From contig NZ_PJRR01000016.1 in assembly GCF_002858865.1 (NCBI RefSeq), positions 62,001 through 126,000 on the forward strand: 64,000 nt of DNA, given 5' to 3'. The DNA comes from Caulobacter vibrioides (GTDB lineage: Bacteria; Pseudomonadota; Alphaproteobacteria; Caulobacterales; Caulobacteraceae). This document shows positions 53,347 through 61,499 of this stretch, piece by piece. Within the stretch, counting starts at the first letter, position 1. Every line of letters starts with the position of its first letter. Position numbers and translations under genes: made by a program. Below the pieces are notes generated by a model. It did not search any database. It saw only the letters and a list, made by a program, of their open reading frames with translations, and was not told where the DNA came from.

Positions 53347-53808
53347 ATGGACGCGATCGCCGGCTTCCACGCCCTTCATCCGTTCTGGCTGTGGCTGGCC
53401 GTGGCGGCCGCCTTCCTGGCCGTCGAGGTCGCCACCGGCACGGGCTGGCTTCTGTGGCCGGCCGCCAGCGCCTTTGTCGTCGGGGTCATCGCGCAACTGC
53501 TGCCGACCAGTTTCGTGATCGAGCTTGGGCTGTTCGCGGCGCTGGCGATCGCCTCGACCTATCTGGCCAAGCGCTTTCTGCGACCGGTGCTGGAGGCGTC
53601 CGGGCCGGATCTGAACGATCCGATGCAGCGGCTGATCGGTCAGCGGGGCCAGGTGCTGTCGACCTTCGAGCAGGGGCGCGGCCGCGTCTTCATCGACGGC
53701 AAGGACTGGGCGGCCGAGACCGACGAGCCGATCCCGGCGATCAGCCAGGAAGTCGTGGTGGTCGGCGTGGACGGCGCGATCCTGAAGGTGCGCAAGATCC
53801 CGACCTGA
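53347..53808 (+). CDS. NfeD family protein
   Basis: A 153-aa partner of SPFH proteins: three hydrophobic segments (WLWLAVAAAFLAVEV, GWLLWPAASAFVVGVI, GLFAALAIASTYLA) followed by an OB-fold domain with LIGQRGQVLSTFEQGRG and DGAILKVRKI. Start ATG 53347; GTG 53344 is also in frame. 4 bp downstream of the SPFH gene, clearly an operon. Confidence 0.92.
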   Translation: MDAIAGFHALHPFWLWLAVAAAFLAVEVATGTGWLLWPAASAFVVGVIAQLLPTSFVIELGLFAALAIASTYLAKRFLRPVLEASGPDLNDPMQRLIGQRGQVLSTFEQGRGRVFIDGKDWAAETDEPIPAISQEVVVVGVDGAILKVRKIPT

Positions 53809-53929
53809 GCGAGCTGCTGACAGAACGCGTCGCGCGGCCCTGTTATCGCGCCGCCTCGACACCATCTAGCGCTGACCAGCCACCAGTAGGGTCCCACGGC
53901 GCTGCATCGCTGTGGTGAGGGGAGACGGC

Positions 53930-54856
53930 GTGACGTCCATCATTTCGGTACAGGGTCTGACCAAGACCTATGCGTCGGGCCATCAGGCCCTCAAGCGGAT
54001 CGACCTCGACATCCGGCAGGGCGAGATCTTCGCGCTCCTAGGGCCGAACGGGGCGGGCAAGACCACCCTGATCAGCATCATCTGCGGCATCGTCAATCCG
54101 AGCCAGGGCGTGATCCTGGCCGACGGCCATGACGTGGTCCGCGACTATCGCGCCGCCCGCACCAAGATCGGCCTGGTGCCGCAGGAGCTGCATACCGACG
54201 CCTTCGAGACGGTGTGGGCCACGGTCAGCTTCTCGCGCGGCCTGTTCGGCAAGCCGCGCAACGACGCCCTGATCGAGCAGATCCTTCGCGACCTGTCGCT
54301 CTGGGACAAGAAGGACAGCAAGATCATGGCGCTGTCGGGCGGCATGAAGCGCCGGGTGATGATCGCCAAGGCGCTGAGCCACGAGCCGACCATCCTGTTC
54401 CTGGACGAGCCCACCGCCGGTGTCGACGTCGAGCTGCGCCGCGACATGTGGGAGATGGTCCGCAAGCTGCGCGAAAGCGGCGTCACCATCATCCTGACCA
54501 CCCACTATATCGAGGAGGCCGAGGAGATGGCCGACCGGATCGGGGTGATCAACAAGGGCGAGATCATCCTCGTCGAGGACAAGACCGTCCTGATGCGCAA
54601 GCTCGGCAAGAAGCAGCTGACCGTGCATCTGAAGGCGCCGCTGGCGGACCTGCCCGCCGCTCTGGCCGACGCCTCGCTCAGCCTGGCCAATGACGGCGCA
54701 GACCTCGTCTACACCTTCGACGCCCAGGCCGACGACACCGGCATCGCCGATCTGCTGAAGCGCCTCTCCGAGCAGGGGATCGACTTCAAGGACCTGAAGA
54801 CCGACCAGAGCTCGCTGGAAGACATCTTCGTCAGCCTGGTGAGGGCCCCGCAATGA
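53930..54856 (+). CDS. ABC-2 type transporter ATP-binding protein
   Basis: A 308-aa ATPase: Walker [11 protein letters not shown] near residue 41, Q-loop LVPQELHTD, signature LSGGMKRR, Walker [14 protein letters not shown], switch His in TTHYIEEAE. Similar to YadG-type subunits. GTG 53930 is preferred to GTG 53912 because GGGGAG lies 5-8 nt upstream. Its stop overlaps the permease ATG. Confidence 0.93.
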   Translation: MTSIISVQGLTKTYASGHQALKRIDLDIRQGEIFALLGPNGAGKTTLISIICGIVNPSQGVILADGHDVVRDYRAARTKIGLVPQELHTDAFETVWATVSFSRGLFGKPRNDALIEQILRDLSLWDKKDSKIMALSGGMKRRVMIAKALSHEPTILFLDEPTAGVDVELRRDMWEMVRKLRESGVTIILTTHYIEEAEEMADRIGVINKGEIILVEDKTVLMRKLGKKQLTVHLKAPLADLPAALADASLSLANDGADLVYTFDAQADDTGIADLLKRLSEQGIDFKDLKTDQSSLEDIFVSLVRAPQ

Positions 54857-55614
54857 ACCTCTATGCGATCAAGGCCATCTACAAGTTCGAGATGGCGCGG
54901 TGGTTCCGCACCCTGGCCCAGAGCGTCATCTCGCCGGTGCTGTCGACCAGCCTCTATTTCGTGGTGTTCGGCTCGGCGATCGGCTCGCGCATGCAGGCCA
55001 TCGACGGGATCAGCTACGGCGCCTTCATCGTGCCGGGCCTGATCATGCTGTCGCTGCTCAGCGAGAGCATCTCCAACGCCTCGTTCGGCATCTACATGCC
55101 CAAATGGGCCGGCACGATCTATGAGCTCCTGTCCGCGCCCGTGGCTTGGTACGAGACGGTCATCGGCTATGTGGGCGCGGCGGCGACCAAGTCGATCTGC
55201 CTGGGTCTGCTGATCCTGGCCACGGCGCGGATCTTCGTGCCGTTCGAGATCGCCCACCCGTTCGTGATGCTGCTGTTCCTGGTGCTGACCTCGGTCACCT
55301 TCAGCCTGTTCGGGTTCATCATCGGGGTCTGGGCCGACGACTTCCAGAAGCTGCAGATCGTGCCGCTCTTGATCGTCACGCCGCTGACCTTCCTGGGCGG
55401 CAGCTTCTATTCGATCAAGATGCTGCCGGAGATCTGGCAGAAGATCACCCTGTTCAACCCGGTCGTCTATCTGATCAGCGGCTTCCGCTGGGCTTTCTAC
55501 GGCCAGTCAGACGTTGGGGTGGGCGTCAGCCTGGCCATGACGGCGGTGTTCCTGGCGGTGTGCCTGACTGCGGTCTGGTGGATCTTCCGGACGGGGTACC
55601 GGTTGAAGGTCTAG
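54853..55614 (+). CDS. ABC-2 type transporter permease
   Basis: A 253-aa membrane protein with six helices, YadH-like ([26 protein letters not shown]... and [34 protein letters not shown]). Works with the ATPase it overlaps by 4 nt. Exported substrate unknown. Followed by a palindromic repeat that likely ends the transcript. Confidence 0.92.
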   Translation: MNLYAIKAIYKFEMARWFRTLAQSVISPVLSTSLYFVVFGSAIGSRMQAIDGISYGAFIVPGLIMLSLLSESISNASFGIYMPKWAGTIYELLSAPVAWYETVIGYVGAAATKSICLGLLILATARIFVPFEIAHPFVMLLFLVLTSVTFSLFGFIIGVWADDFQKLQIVPLLIVTPLTFLGGSFYSIKMLPEIWQKITLFNPVVYLISGFRWAFYGQSDVGVGVSLAMTAVFLAVCLTAVWWIFRTGYRLKV

Positions 55615-55642
55615 GGGGCTGTCCCAGAGCCCGGCAATCCCC

Positions 55643-55753
55643 GTGTCATCCCGGACGGCCCGCAGGGGCGATCCGGGACCCAGGGGCGGCGCGCACGGCG
55701 TTTCGTCACCCCCTGGGTCCCGGCGCTCCGCTTCGCTGCGGCCGGGATGACAC
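55643..55753. repeat. GTCATCCC-type palindromic intergenic repeat, copy 2
   Basis: Perfect 12-bp ends GTGTCATCCCGG / CCGGGATGACAC, with inner GATCCGGGACCCAGGGG facing CCCCTGGGTCCCGG. Near-identical design to 5513-5617. Sits between the converging ABC permease and resolvase-like genes. Confidence 0.88.
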
Positions 55754-55764
55754 GAAAACGAGGG

Positions 55765-56217
55765 CTATTCGGATTTGTCCTCGGCCGCCTTCAGGCCCTT
55801 CAACCCGCCCGCCTTGGCGCCCTTGGCGACCAGGGCGGTCTCGGCGCGGCGGACCATGGCGCGCTCGCCGTTGAAGGCGGCCAGGGCCTGGCAGGCCTCG
55901 AAGAACCCAGAGTTCTGACGGGTGTCGATCTCGGGCTGCTGGATCACGAGATGCAGGTCGCGCGCGCGCAGCTTCAGCACGATGTCCATCACCGCGACCA
56001 GATCGCCGCCCAGGGCGTGCAGGCTTGGTGCGGCTAGCATGCCGCCAGGCTCCAGGGCTTCAAGGGCGCGCTCGAGGCCCGGCCGCACGACGCCCGAGGC
56101 CAGGCAGCGGTCACTGAACACCTGCTCGCAGCCCAGCAGCAGCAGGCGCTCTTCCTGGGCGGGGCTGAAGAATACCCCCGGCGCGGGCGGCACGCGATAG
56201 TAGCCGACGACTTTCAT
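55765..56217 (-). CDS. Resolvase-fold protein lacking the catalytic serine
   Basis: A 150-aa protein (MKVVGYYRVPPAPG...) resembling the N-terminal catalytic domain of serine recombinases: GYYRV opening, LGCEQVFSDRCLASGVVRPGLERALEAL, a helix and a strand. The motif that should read RVS has RVPP, so the nucleophile is missing, and the DRLxR-type arginine helix is replaced (PSLHALGGD). No DNA-binding C-terminus; instead a Lys/Ala-rich tail. Probably not an active recombinase. A second ATG lies 3 nt upstream. Confidence 0.7.
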   Translation of the reverse strand: MKVVGYYRVPPAPGVFFSPAQEERLLLLGCEQVFSDRCLASGVVRPGLERALEALEPGGMLAAPSLHALGGDLVAVMDIVLKLRARDLHLVIQQPEIDTRQNSGFFEACQALAAFNGERAMVRRAETALVAKGAKAGGLKGLKAAEDKSE

Positions 56218-56255
56218 CATCCGCCCATCGCAAACCCGCCGCCCTCTGGCGAGGG

Positions 56256-56295
56256 GAAAACCGCGACCGCCCACAGACTTCGCGGGCGGTCGCGG
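56256..56295 (-). terminator. Rho-independent terminator of qorB
   Basis: 12-bp stem CCGCGACCGCCC / GGGCGGTCGCGG with a 11-nt loop, followed on the minus strand by TTTTCCCC. Lies just after the qorB stop codon and before the next minus-strand gene. Confidence 0.88.
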
Positions 56296-56305
56296 TCAGG
56301 CGGGG

Positions 56306-57160
56306 CTAGAGCGACTCCAGGACGCCCGCGACGAACGCCGTCCAGGGCGTGGTCGGACGACCGATCAGGCGCGAGAGCTGGCGACCGTCGTCGAACAGCC
56401 CGCCCTGTGCGGCGCCGACGTCCGATTGGGCGAGCATGGCGGCCGCGGGCGGCGGCAGGCCGATGCTCTCCAGGACCTTGGCGTAGGCGGCTTCCGGCAG
56501 GTTGTTGTAGGGCAGCGTACGGCCGGTCTGGCGCGAGGCCTCGGCGGCGAGATCGGCCATGGTGAAGGCCTCGTCGCCGGCCAGCTCGTAGGTCTTGCCC
56601 GTATGGCCTTCGCTGGTCAGCACCACGGCTGCGGCGTCGGCGTAGTCGGCCCGCGTGGCGGCCGAGATGCGGCCTTCGCCCGCACTGCCGACGAAGGCGC
56701 CAGCGTGAAGCGCGCCGGCGATCGCGCCGGCATAGTTCTCCAGGTACCAGCTGTTGCGCAGCAGGGTGTAGGCGAGGCCGGACTCGCGGATCATCGCCTC
56801 GGTCGCGTGGTGCTCGGCGCCCAGGCCGATCGGCGTGGTGTCGGCGTGCAGAAGGCTGGTGTAGGCGATCCGCTTCACGCCGGCGGCCTTGGCGGCCTCG
56901 ATCACGTTGCGGTGTTGGGGAATGCGCTGGCCGATCGCGTCGCTGGAAATCAGCAGCAGCACATCGACGCCCGCCAGCGCCGCCGTCAGCGTCTCGGGCT
57001 TGTCGTAATCGGCGGCGCGGGCCGGAACGCCCAGGTCGGCCGCCTTGGCCGGGTCGCGGACCAGGGCGACGAGGGTCTCGGCCGACGCGCGGGCTTTCAG
57101 CTTCTCGATGACCAGGCGACCCAGTTGGCCGGTGGCGCCGGTGATGGCGATGATCGTCAT
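56306..57160 (-). CDS. qorB: NAD(P)H-dependent quinone oxidoreductase, QorB-like (NmrA family)
   Basis: A 284-aa atypical SDR: ITGATGQLGRLVIEKL near residue 6, VLLLISSDAIGQRIPQH, LRNSWYLENYAG and a C-terminal DDGRQLSRLIGRPTTPW that is typical of QorB/YtfG. Reduces quinones with NADPH. Divergent from an HxlR-type regulator, the classic qorB-qorR arrangement. Confidence 0.88.
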   Translation of the reverse strand: MTIIAITGATGQLGRLVIEKLKARASAETLVALVRDPAKAADLGVPARAADYDKPETLTAALAGVDVLLLISSDAIGQRIPQHRNVIEAAKAAGVKRIAYTSLLHADTTPIGLGAEHHATEAMIRESGLAYTLLRNSWYLENYAGAIAGALHAGAFVGSAGEGRISAATRADYADAAAVVLTSEGHTGKTYELAGDEAFTMADLAAEASRQTGRTLPYNNLPEAAYAKVLESIGLPPPAAAMLAQSDVGAAQGGLFDDGRQLSRLIGRPTTPWTAFVAGVLESL

Positions 57161-57204
57161 GTTCCTGTTCCTTTTCAGCGGACGATCGTCATCTAGGCCT
57201 ATTG

Positions 57205-57219
57205 CTTACTTTTCGTAAG
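57205..57219. promoter_or_regulatory. Operator between qorB and hxlR-type regulator
   Basis: Inverted repeat CTTAC-ttttc-GTAAG, followed at once by TACGTAC and a further half-site GGTAAGT. Located in the 78-bp divergent gap, 45 bp from the qorB start and 20 bp from the regulator start; fits binding by the HxlR protein, by analogy with QorR-type regulators. Confidence 0.65.
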
Positions 57220-57238
57220 TACGTACATTGAGGTAAGT

Positions 57239-57685
57239 ATGAAAAAGCCAGATCCCCCCAGACCGGCTCCGCGCCGGCCGCTCTCCGAGATCGTCGTCAA
57301 TGGCGACTTGCAGGGAAACCTGATGGCGGCGGCCTGCCCCTCGCGCGAGGTGCTCAATCACGTGACCAGCCGCTGGGGCGTACTGGTGCTGATGGCGCTG
57401 GAGACCCGCACCCTGCGGTTCAGTCAGCTCAAGCGCCAGATCGGCGGGGTCAGCGAGCGGATGCTGGCCCAGACGCTCAAGGCTCTGGAGGGCGACGGTT
57501 TCGTACTTCGCCAGGCGTTCGAGGTCGTGCCGCCGCATGTCGAGTACAGCCTCACGCCCCTGGGGCTGGAGGTGGCCGAGCGGGTGCGGGGTCTGGCCGA
57601 CTGGATCGAGGTGAACCTGCCGCGCATCCTGGAGAACTGGGAGCCTGAAGCAGTGGCGTCCTACGCGCCGGAGACGGTCGCTTAG
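57239..57685 (+). CDS. HxlR family redox-type transcriptional regulator
   Basis: A 148-aa winged-helix regulator. The N-terminal CPSREVLNHVTSRWGVLVL carries the single Cys that senses oxidants in QorR/HypR-like proteins; LRFSQLKRQIGGVSERMLAQTLKALEGDGF is the DNA-reading helix region; VEYSLTPLGLEVAERV forms the wing. Likely represses qorB until oxidised by quinone or electrophile stress (inferred from family and context). Confidence 0.88.
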   Translation: MKKPDPPRPAPRRPLSEIVVNGDLQGNLMAAACPSREVLNHVTSRWGVLVLMALETRTLRFSQLKRQIGGVSERMLAQTLKALEGDGFVLRQAFEVVPPHVEYSLTPLGLEVAERVRGLADWIEVNLPRILENWEPEAVASYAPETVA

Positions 57686-57732
57686 AGCCTTGCGCGTCAA
57701 AACGGAATCGTTTTGACGCGATAACAAGGCTC
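57685..57732. repeat. GCGTCAAAACG palindrome 1
   Basis: GAGCCTTG-CGCGTCAAAACG-gaat-CGTTTTGACGCG-ataa-CAAGGCTC, starting on the regulator stop codon. Near-perfect 20-bp arms; a likely terminator for the regulator transcript as well as a dispersed element. Confidence 0.85.
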
Positions 57733-57745
57733 TAAATCAAACACT

Positions 57746-57796
57746 TAGAGCGTGACTAGCGCCGAAACCGGTTCCCACTTTCGGCGTCACGCTCTA
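57746..57796. repeat. AGAGCGTGAC palindrome 2
   Basis: TAGAGCGTGAC...GCGCCGAAA / TTTCGGCGTCACGCTCTA with a CCGGTTCCCA middle. Its right end forms the stop codon of the GlxA-type gene, so the palindrome doubles as the 3' end of that gene. Confidence 0.85.
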
Positions 57797-58753
57797 GGTC
57801 CGGGCGAACCGCGCGCGATAAGCGCCCGGCGTGGTCGAGAACTGGCGGCGGAAGTGGTGGCGCAGGGCGGGCGCGCCCAGGCCCACGGCCCTGGCCACCT
57901 GATCGATGCTCGTCGAGGCGGTCTCCAGCAGGTCGCGCGCGTGGTTCAGGCGCTCGGCCAGCAGCCACCGGGCCGGCGTCGCGCCCGTAACCGCCTCGAA
58001 GCGCCGCAGGAAGGTCCGTTCGCTCATGCCGGCCAGGGCCGCCAGCGTCTTGATGGTGTGCTCGCCCGCCAGATCCGCGCGCATCTGGTCGAGAATGGGG
58101 CCCAGCCGCGACGCCTCGTGCGCGACGGGCACAGGACGCTGAACGAACTGGGCCTGCCCGCCGTCGCGATGCGGCGGCACGACCAGGCGGCGCGCGACGG
58201 TGTTGGCGGCCTCGGGTCCGAAGTCACGGCGGATCAGGTGCAGGCCAAGGTCGATGCCTGCGGCGCTGCCGGCCGAGGTCAGCACGTCGCCCTCGTCGAC
58301 ATAGAGCACGTCCGGCTGGACCTGGATGGCCGGATGACGCGCTCTGAGGGCGTCGGCATAGCGCCAGTGGGTCGTGGCGCGGCGACCATCCAACAGCCCC
58401 GTCGCGGCCAGAACGAAGACGCCTGAACAGATCGACATCAGCCGCGCGCCCCCGGCGTGCGCCGCGCGGAGAGCCTCGATCAGGGGCTGGGGAACCGGAG
58501 CGTCCAGGCCGCGCCAGCCCGGCGCCACGATGATGCTGGCCCCCGCCAGCAGCTCCAGGCCGCCGTCGCCGACGACGTGAACGCCGCCAAGGCCCCTGAG
58601 GTCTCCGGGCTCCACGGCGGCGGTCGCGAACCGGTACCATCCCTCACCCATCTCGGGCCGGGGCAGCGCGAACAGTTCGACGGCGACCCCGTACTCGAAG
58701 GTGCACAGGCCGTCATAGGCGAGGGCGACGACCAGCGGCGAGGCGTTTGGCAT
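57794..58753 (-). CDS. GlxA family transcriptional regulator (DJ-1/PfpI plus AraC HTH)
   Basis: A 319-aa regulator. N-terminal DJ-1/PfpI-like domain (about 1-190, with the nucleophile-elbow region SICSGVFVLAATGLLDGR including a Cys) and C-terminal AraC double HTH (GMSERTFLRRFEAVTGATPARWL, VARAVGLGAPALRHHFRRQFSTTPGAYR). Controls unknown genes, perhaps the divergent rhodanese. ATG 58753 is preferred over TTG 58768. Confidence 0.9.
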   Translation of the reverse strand: MPNASPLVVALAYDGLCTFEYGVAVELFALPRPEMGEGWYRFATAAVEPGDLRGLGGVHVVGDGGLELLAGASIIVAPGWRGLDAPVPQPLIEALRAAHAGGARLMSICSGVFVLAATGLLDGRRATTHWRYADALRARHPAIQVQPDVLYVDEGDVLTSAGSAAGIDLGLHLIRRDFGPEAANTVARRLVVPPHRDGGQAQFVQRPVPVAHEASRLGPILDQMRADLAGEHTIKTLAALAGMSERTFLRRFEAVTGATPARWLLAERLNHARDLLETASTSIDQVARAVGLGAPALRHHFRRQFSTTPGAYRARFART

Positions 58754-58840
58754 GATCTTTACGTTCAATGTCGATCTGGCCAGCTAACGCCAGGAGCGGC
58801 GGCGCGGCAAGGTCTGGGCGTCAAATCGTTGGAGGCCCGC

Positions 58841-59254
58841 ATGAGCTTTGTTTCCGCCATCCCCGCCGCCGCGCCCGAGGTCGCCGCCGCCCACTTCGCC
58901 GCCCGCCTGTCGCTGGAGACCGACTGCGCCGATGTCGCCGCCGCCATGAAGGCCGGCGAGGTCGACTTCGTGTTGCTGCACGTGGTGGGCGCGCCGCAAG
59001 CCTACGCCCGTCGGCACGTGCCCGGCGCGATCCACCTGCGCCACGCCGAGATCAGCGCCGAGCGCATGGCGGCCTGGCCCGCCGACACCCTGTTCGTCGT
59101 CTATTGCGCCGGCCCGCACTGCAACGGCGCCGACCAGGCGGCCCTGAAGCTGGCGCGCCTGGGACGGCCGGTGAAGCTGATGATCGGCGGCATCACCGGC
59201 TGGGCCGACGAGGGCCTGCCGTTCGCCGAAGGGGCTGAGCCGGGGAGCCTCTAG
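58841..59254 (+). CDS. Rhodanese-like domain protein
   Basis: A 137-aa single-domain sulfurtransferase-like protein: [16 protein letters not shown], the active-site loop [20 protein letters not shown] (Cys present) and [14 protein letters not shown]. Often paired with a divergent GlxA regulator, as here. Reaction partner unknown. GGAGG precedes ATG 58841. Confidence 0.9.
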
Positions 59255-59700
59255 ATCACCCGCGGATTGGCCTGACGCAGGCCTTCATTGGCCAGGGCGT
59301 CGGCCCGTTCGTTCAGGGGATGGCCGGCGTGGCCCTTGACCCAGCGCCAGTCGACGTCGTGGCGGGCGCGGGCCGCATCGAGCCGCTTCCAGAGGTCGTC
59401 GTTCTTCACGGGGCTCTTGTCGGCGGTCTTCCAGCCGCGCGCCTTCCAGCCGCGGATCCACTCCTGAATGCCCTTCATCACGTACTGGCTGTCGGTATGC
59501 AGCTCGACCACGCAGGGACGGTTCAGGAGCTCCAGCGCCTGGATGGCGGCCATCAACTCCATGCGGTTGTTGGTCGTCCCCGGCTCGCCGCCGCAGATTT
59601 CCTTCTTCTTGTCGCCATAGAACAGGATGGCGCCCCAGCCGCCGGGGCCCGGGTTCCCCTTGCAGGCGCCGTCGGTATAGATCGTGACCTTCGGCGTCAT
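59251..59700 (-). CDS. rnhA: Ribonuclease HI
   Basis: A 149-aa endonuclease that cuts RNA in RNA-DNA hybrids. Catalytic acidic residues are visible in [18 protein letters not shown] (Asp), [12 protein letters not shown] (Glu), [13 protein letters not shown] (Asp) and NERADALAN (Asp). ATG overlaps the thrB stop by 4 nt; its stop overlaps that of the rhodanese from the other strand. Confidence 0.96.
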
Positions 59701-60650
59701 GCGAACAGCACGAGACCCTCGCGGTGGACGGCCAGCTTGCGCTCGTATTCCAGCGGGTCCTTGGGCCTGACCAGGGCGCCGGCCGGGGTCGAACCCCAGT
59801 CGGCCAGGCGGGTCAGGAAGAACCGCATCGCCGCGCCGCGCGCCAGGATCGGCAGGGCTTCCTTCTCGATCGGGCTCAGCGGCCGGCGGCGCTCATAGCC
59901 GTTCAGCAGCGCCATGGCGGCGGTGATGTTGAAGCTGCCGTCGGCCTCGAAGCACCAGGCGTTCAGGGTCACAGCCACGTCGTAGGCGTAGGCGTCGTCG
60001 CAGGCGAAATAGAAGTCGATCGCCGCAGCGAACTTGCCGTTCGCCTGGAAGAAGACGTTGTCCGGGAAATAGTCGGCATGGATCGTCCCGCTCGGCAGAT
60101 TCCGCGGCCACATCAGCGCCAGCTGCGCCAGGTCCTGGTCGATGGTCGCCGAGAGGCCGGGCTTGAGATCCTCGGCGGCCTTGCGGTGCTTGGAAAACAG
60201 CGGCGACCAGGCGGCTTGGCCAAGATCGTTGGCGCGCCGGCCGGGATAGCCTTCGCCGGCCAGATGCAGCCACGCCAGGCCCTCGCCGGCCTCGCGGCAA
60301 TGCGCGGCGGTGGGTTTGCGCACCGACAGGCCGGGCAGGAACTCGACGATGGCGGCGGGCTTGCCGCGGAGGCTCGACAGTGTGGCGCCCGTGCGCGTCG
60401 GGATCGGCCGCGCGCTGGGATAGCCCTTGTCGGCCAGCCAGGTCAGCATGTTGAGGAAGTACGGGAGGTCTTCCGCCTTCACCCGCCGCTCGTAGACGGT
60501 GAGGATGTAGCGACCCTTCTCCGTCTCCAGCAGGAAGTTGGAGTTCTCCACGCCCTCGGCGATGCCCTTGAACGCCAGCGGCGCGCCGAGGTCATAGCCT
60601 TCGAGGAAGGCTTCGAGTTCCTGGTCGGTGATGTCGGTATAGACGGCCAT
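59697..60650 (-). CDS. thrB: Homoserine kinase
   Basis: A 317-aa ThrB of the APH-fold type, phosphorylating homoserine for Thr[27 protein letters not shown] (part) is the ATP-binding start, [16 protein letters not shown] the catalytic loop (HxD), and [19 protein letters not shown] the metal site. Pathway partner of thrC at 29757. Overlaps rnhA. Confidence 0.95.
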
Positions 60651-60733
60651 GACGCCGGGATGCGGGAGCGGGCGCTGGCGGTCAAGGGGGTGATCTGGCC
60701 GGTATGCTATGATGGTGTCTAAGGAGGCCTGAT

Positions 60734-60889
60734 ATGGACGAGTCAGAACGCCAGCCGTCGTCCGCGCCGCAGCGCCCGGACTGCAATGTCGATGCCGACC
60801 GACGCGACGCTGAGCTGGATCGGCAGGTCAAGCTAGGCCTTGAAATTCTTGAGCGCTATCGAGAGACCTTCAAGGCCCTGGCAGAGTGA
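60734..60889 (+). CDS. Small acidic/helical protein, 51 aa (unannotated)
   Basis: MDESERQPSSAPQRPD... then a charged helix AELDRQVKLGLEILERYRETF. A strong AAGGAGG lies 7 nt before the ATG, and GCTATGAT about 22 bp further up resembles the Caulobacter housekeeping -10 box. It could be a small regulator or antitoxin-like protein; I do not recognise a family. Its stop overlaps the next tiny ORF (GTGA). Confidence 0.6.
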   Translation: MDESERQPSSAPQRPDCNVDADRRDAELDRQVKLGLEILERYRETFKALAE

Positions 60890-61011
60890 ACTTCTCGCCG
60901 CAGGCGGGAGCCATCCTTACATCTCACGGCGAGACGATCGCAGGGCTGATCAGGTCACTCAAGGACGACGCTGCGCGTCGCCGCGGCGCGGTCGCCGGAG
61001 GCGATCCTTGA
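60886..61011 (+). CDS. Possible 41-aa ORF coupled to the previous gene
   Basis: GTG start overlapping the 51-aa stop by 4 nt: MNFSPQAGAILTSHGETIAG... with a basic end (DDAARRRGAV). Half of it is made of one arm of the inverted repeat at 60943-61027, so its codons may only be repeat sequence. Weak case, listed because of the coupled start. Confidence 0.3.
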   Translation: MNFSPQAGAILTSHGETIAGLIRSLKDDAARRRGAVAGGDP

Positions 61012-61027
61012 CTGACCTGATCAGCCC
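60943..61027. repeat. 22-bp inverted repeat with 41-bp spacer
   Basis: GGGCTGATCAGGTCACTCAAGG and CCTTGACTGACCTGATCAGCCC, one mismatch. Looser similarity extends outwards (CCATCCTTACATCTC on the left, GAGACTTAAGGATCG on the right, inverted), giving a symmetrical region of about 60920-61062. Not one of the repeat families elsewhere in the window. Confidence 0.75.
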
Positions 61028-61062
61028 CGCACGCTGCAGCCTCCAAGAGACTTAAGGATCGC

Positions 61063-61083
61063 ACCGACCTGGAGGTCGGTTTG
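61063..61083 (+). terminator. Short rho-independent terminator
   Basis: ACCGACC-tgga-GGTCGGT followed by TTTGCG. Suits the end of the small-ORF transcript starting near 60710. T-tract is short, so efficiency is uncertain. Confidence 0.6.
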
Positions 61084-61099
61084 CGACGTTGTGCGGATC

Positions 61100-61420
61100 C
61101 TAGCGGGGAGAAGCCCAGCGGAGCGGCACTTCGATTTTCTCGCCCTTGTAGCGTTTCGTAGCTCGAAACTTGGGCGCAGCGCAGAGCGCCCATTCCTCTA
61201 ATCGAGGCTCTCTACTTCTCTGGGCCTGACAGTCGGCTAGGTATCCGTCAGCACGCACTCCGCAGATCAACAGTACTTCGCCCGGCGGGATGTCAGTACT
61301 ATGAGGCATGCAGCGTGCGATGTCATTTGCGGTAGGCTTCGAGGCCCATGCGCCTGGAGGTAGCCGATGGGGTGCGCCGGAAGACGAGGCAAGCGCGAAC
61401 AGCAGGGCGATGCTCAGCAT
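61100..61420 (-). CDS. Exported TonB-C-like small protein
   Basis: A 106-aa protein with a signal peptide (MLSIALLFALASSSGA) and a mature part resembling an isolated TonB C-terminal domain: GEVLLICGVRADGYLADCQAQ, LEEWALCAAPKFRATKRYKGEK. Two Cys pairs may form disulfides in the periplasm. No TonB transmembrane or Pro-rich spacer, so not an energy transducer by itself. Somewhat lower GC than its neighbours. Confidence 0.65.
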   Translation of the reverse strand: MLSIALLFALASSSGAPHRLPPGAWASKPTANDIARCMPHSTDIPPGEVLLICGVRADGYLADCQAQRSREPRLEEWALCAAPKFRATKRYKGEKIEVPLRWASPR

Positions 61421-61499
61421 GTTCTCTCTCGACCTTCCATCAACTGAGCCTACGTTCGCAACCCAGCCTGTCTACCGCACGGCTGTGAACTCACCCCCC

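Noticed and set aside
60924..61193. 89-aa minus-strand frame at the inverted repeat
   Set aside because: Crosses a terminator and the repeat; Arg/Ser-rich with no ribosome site.
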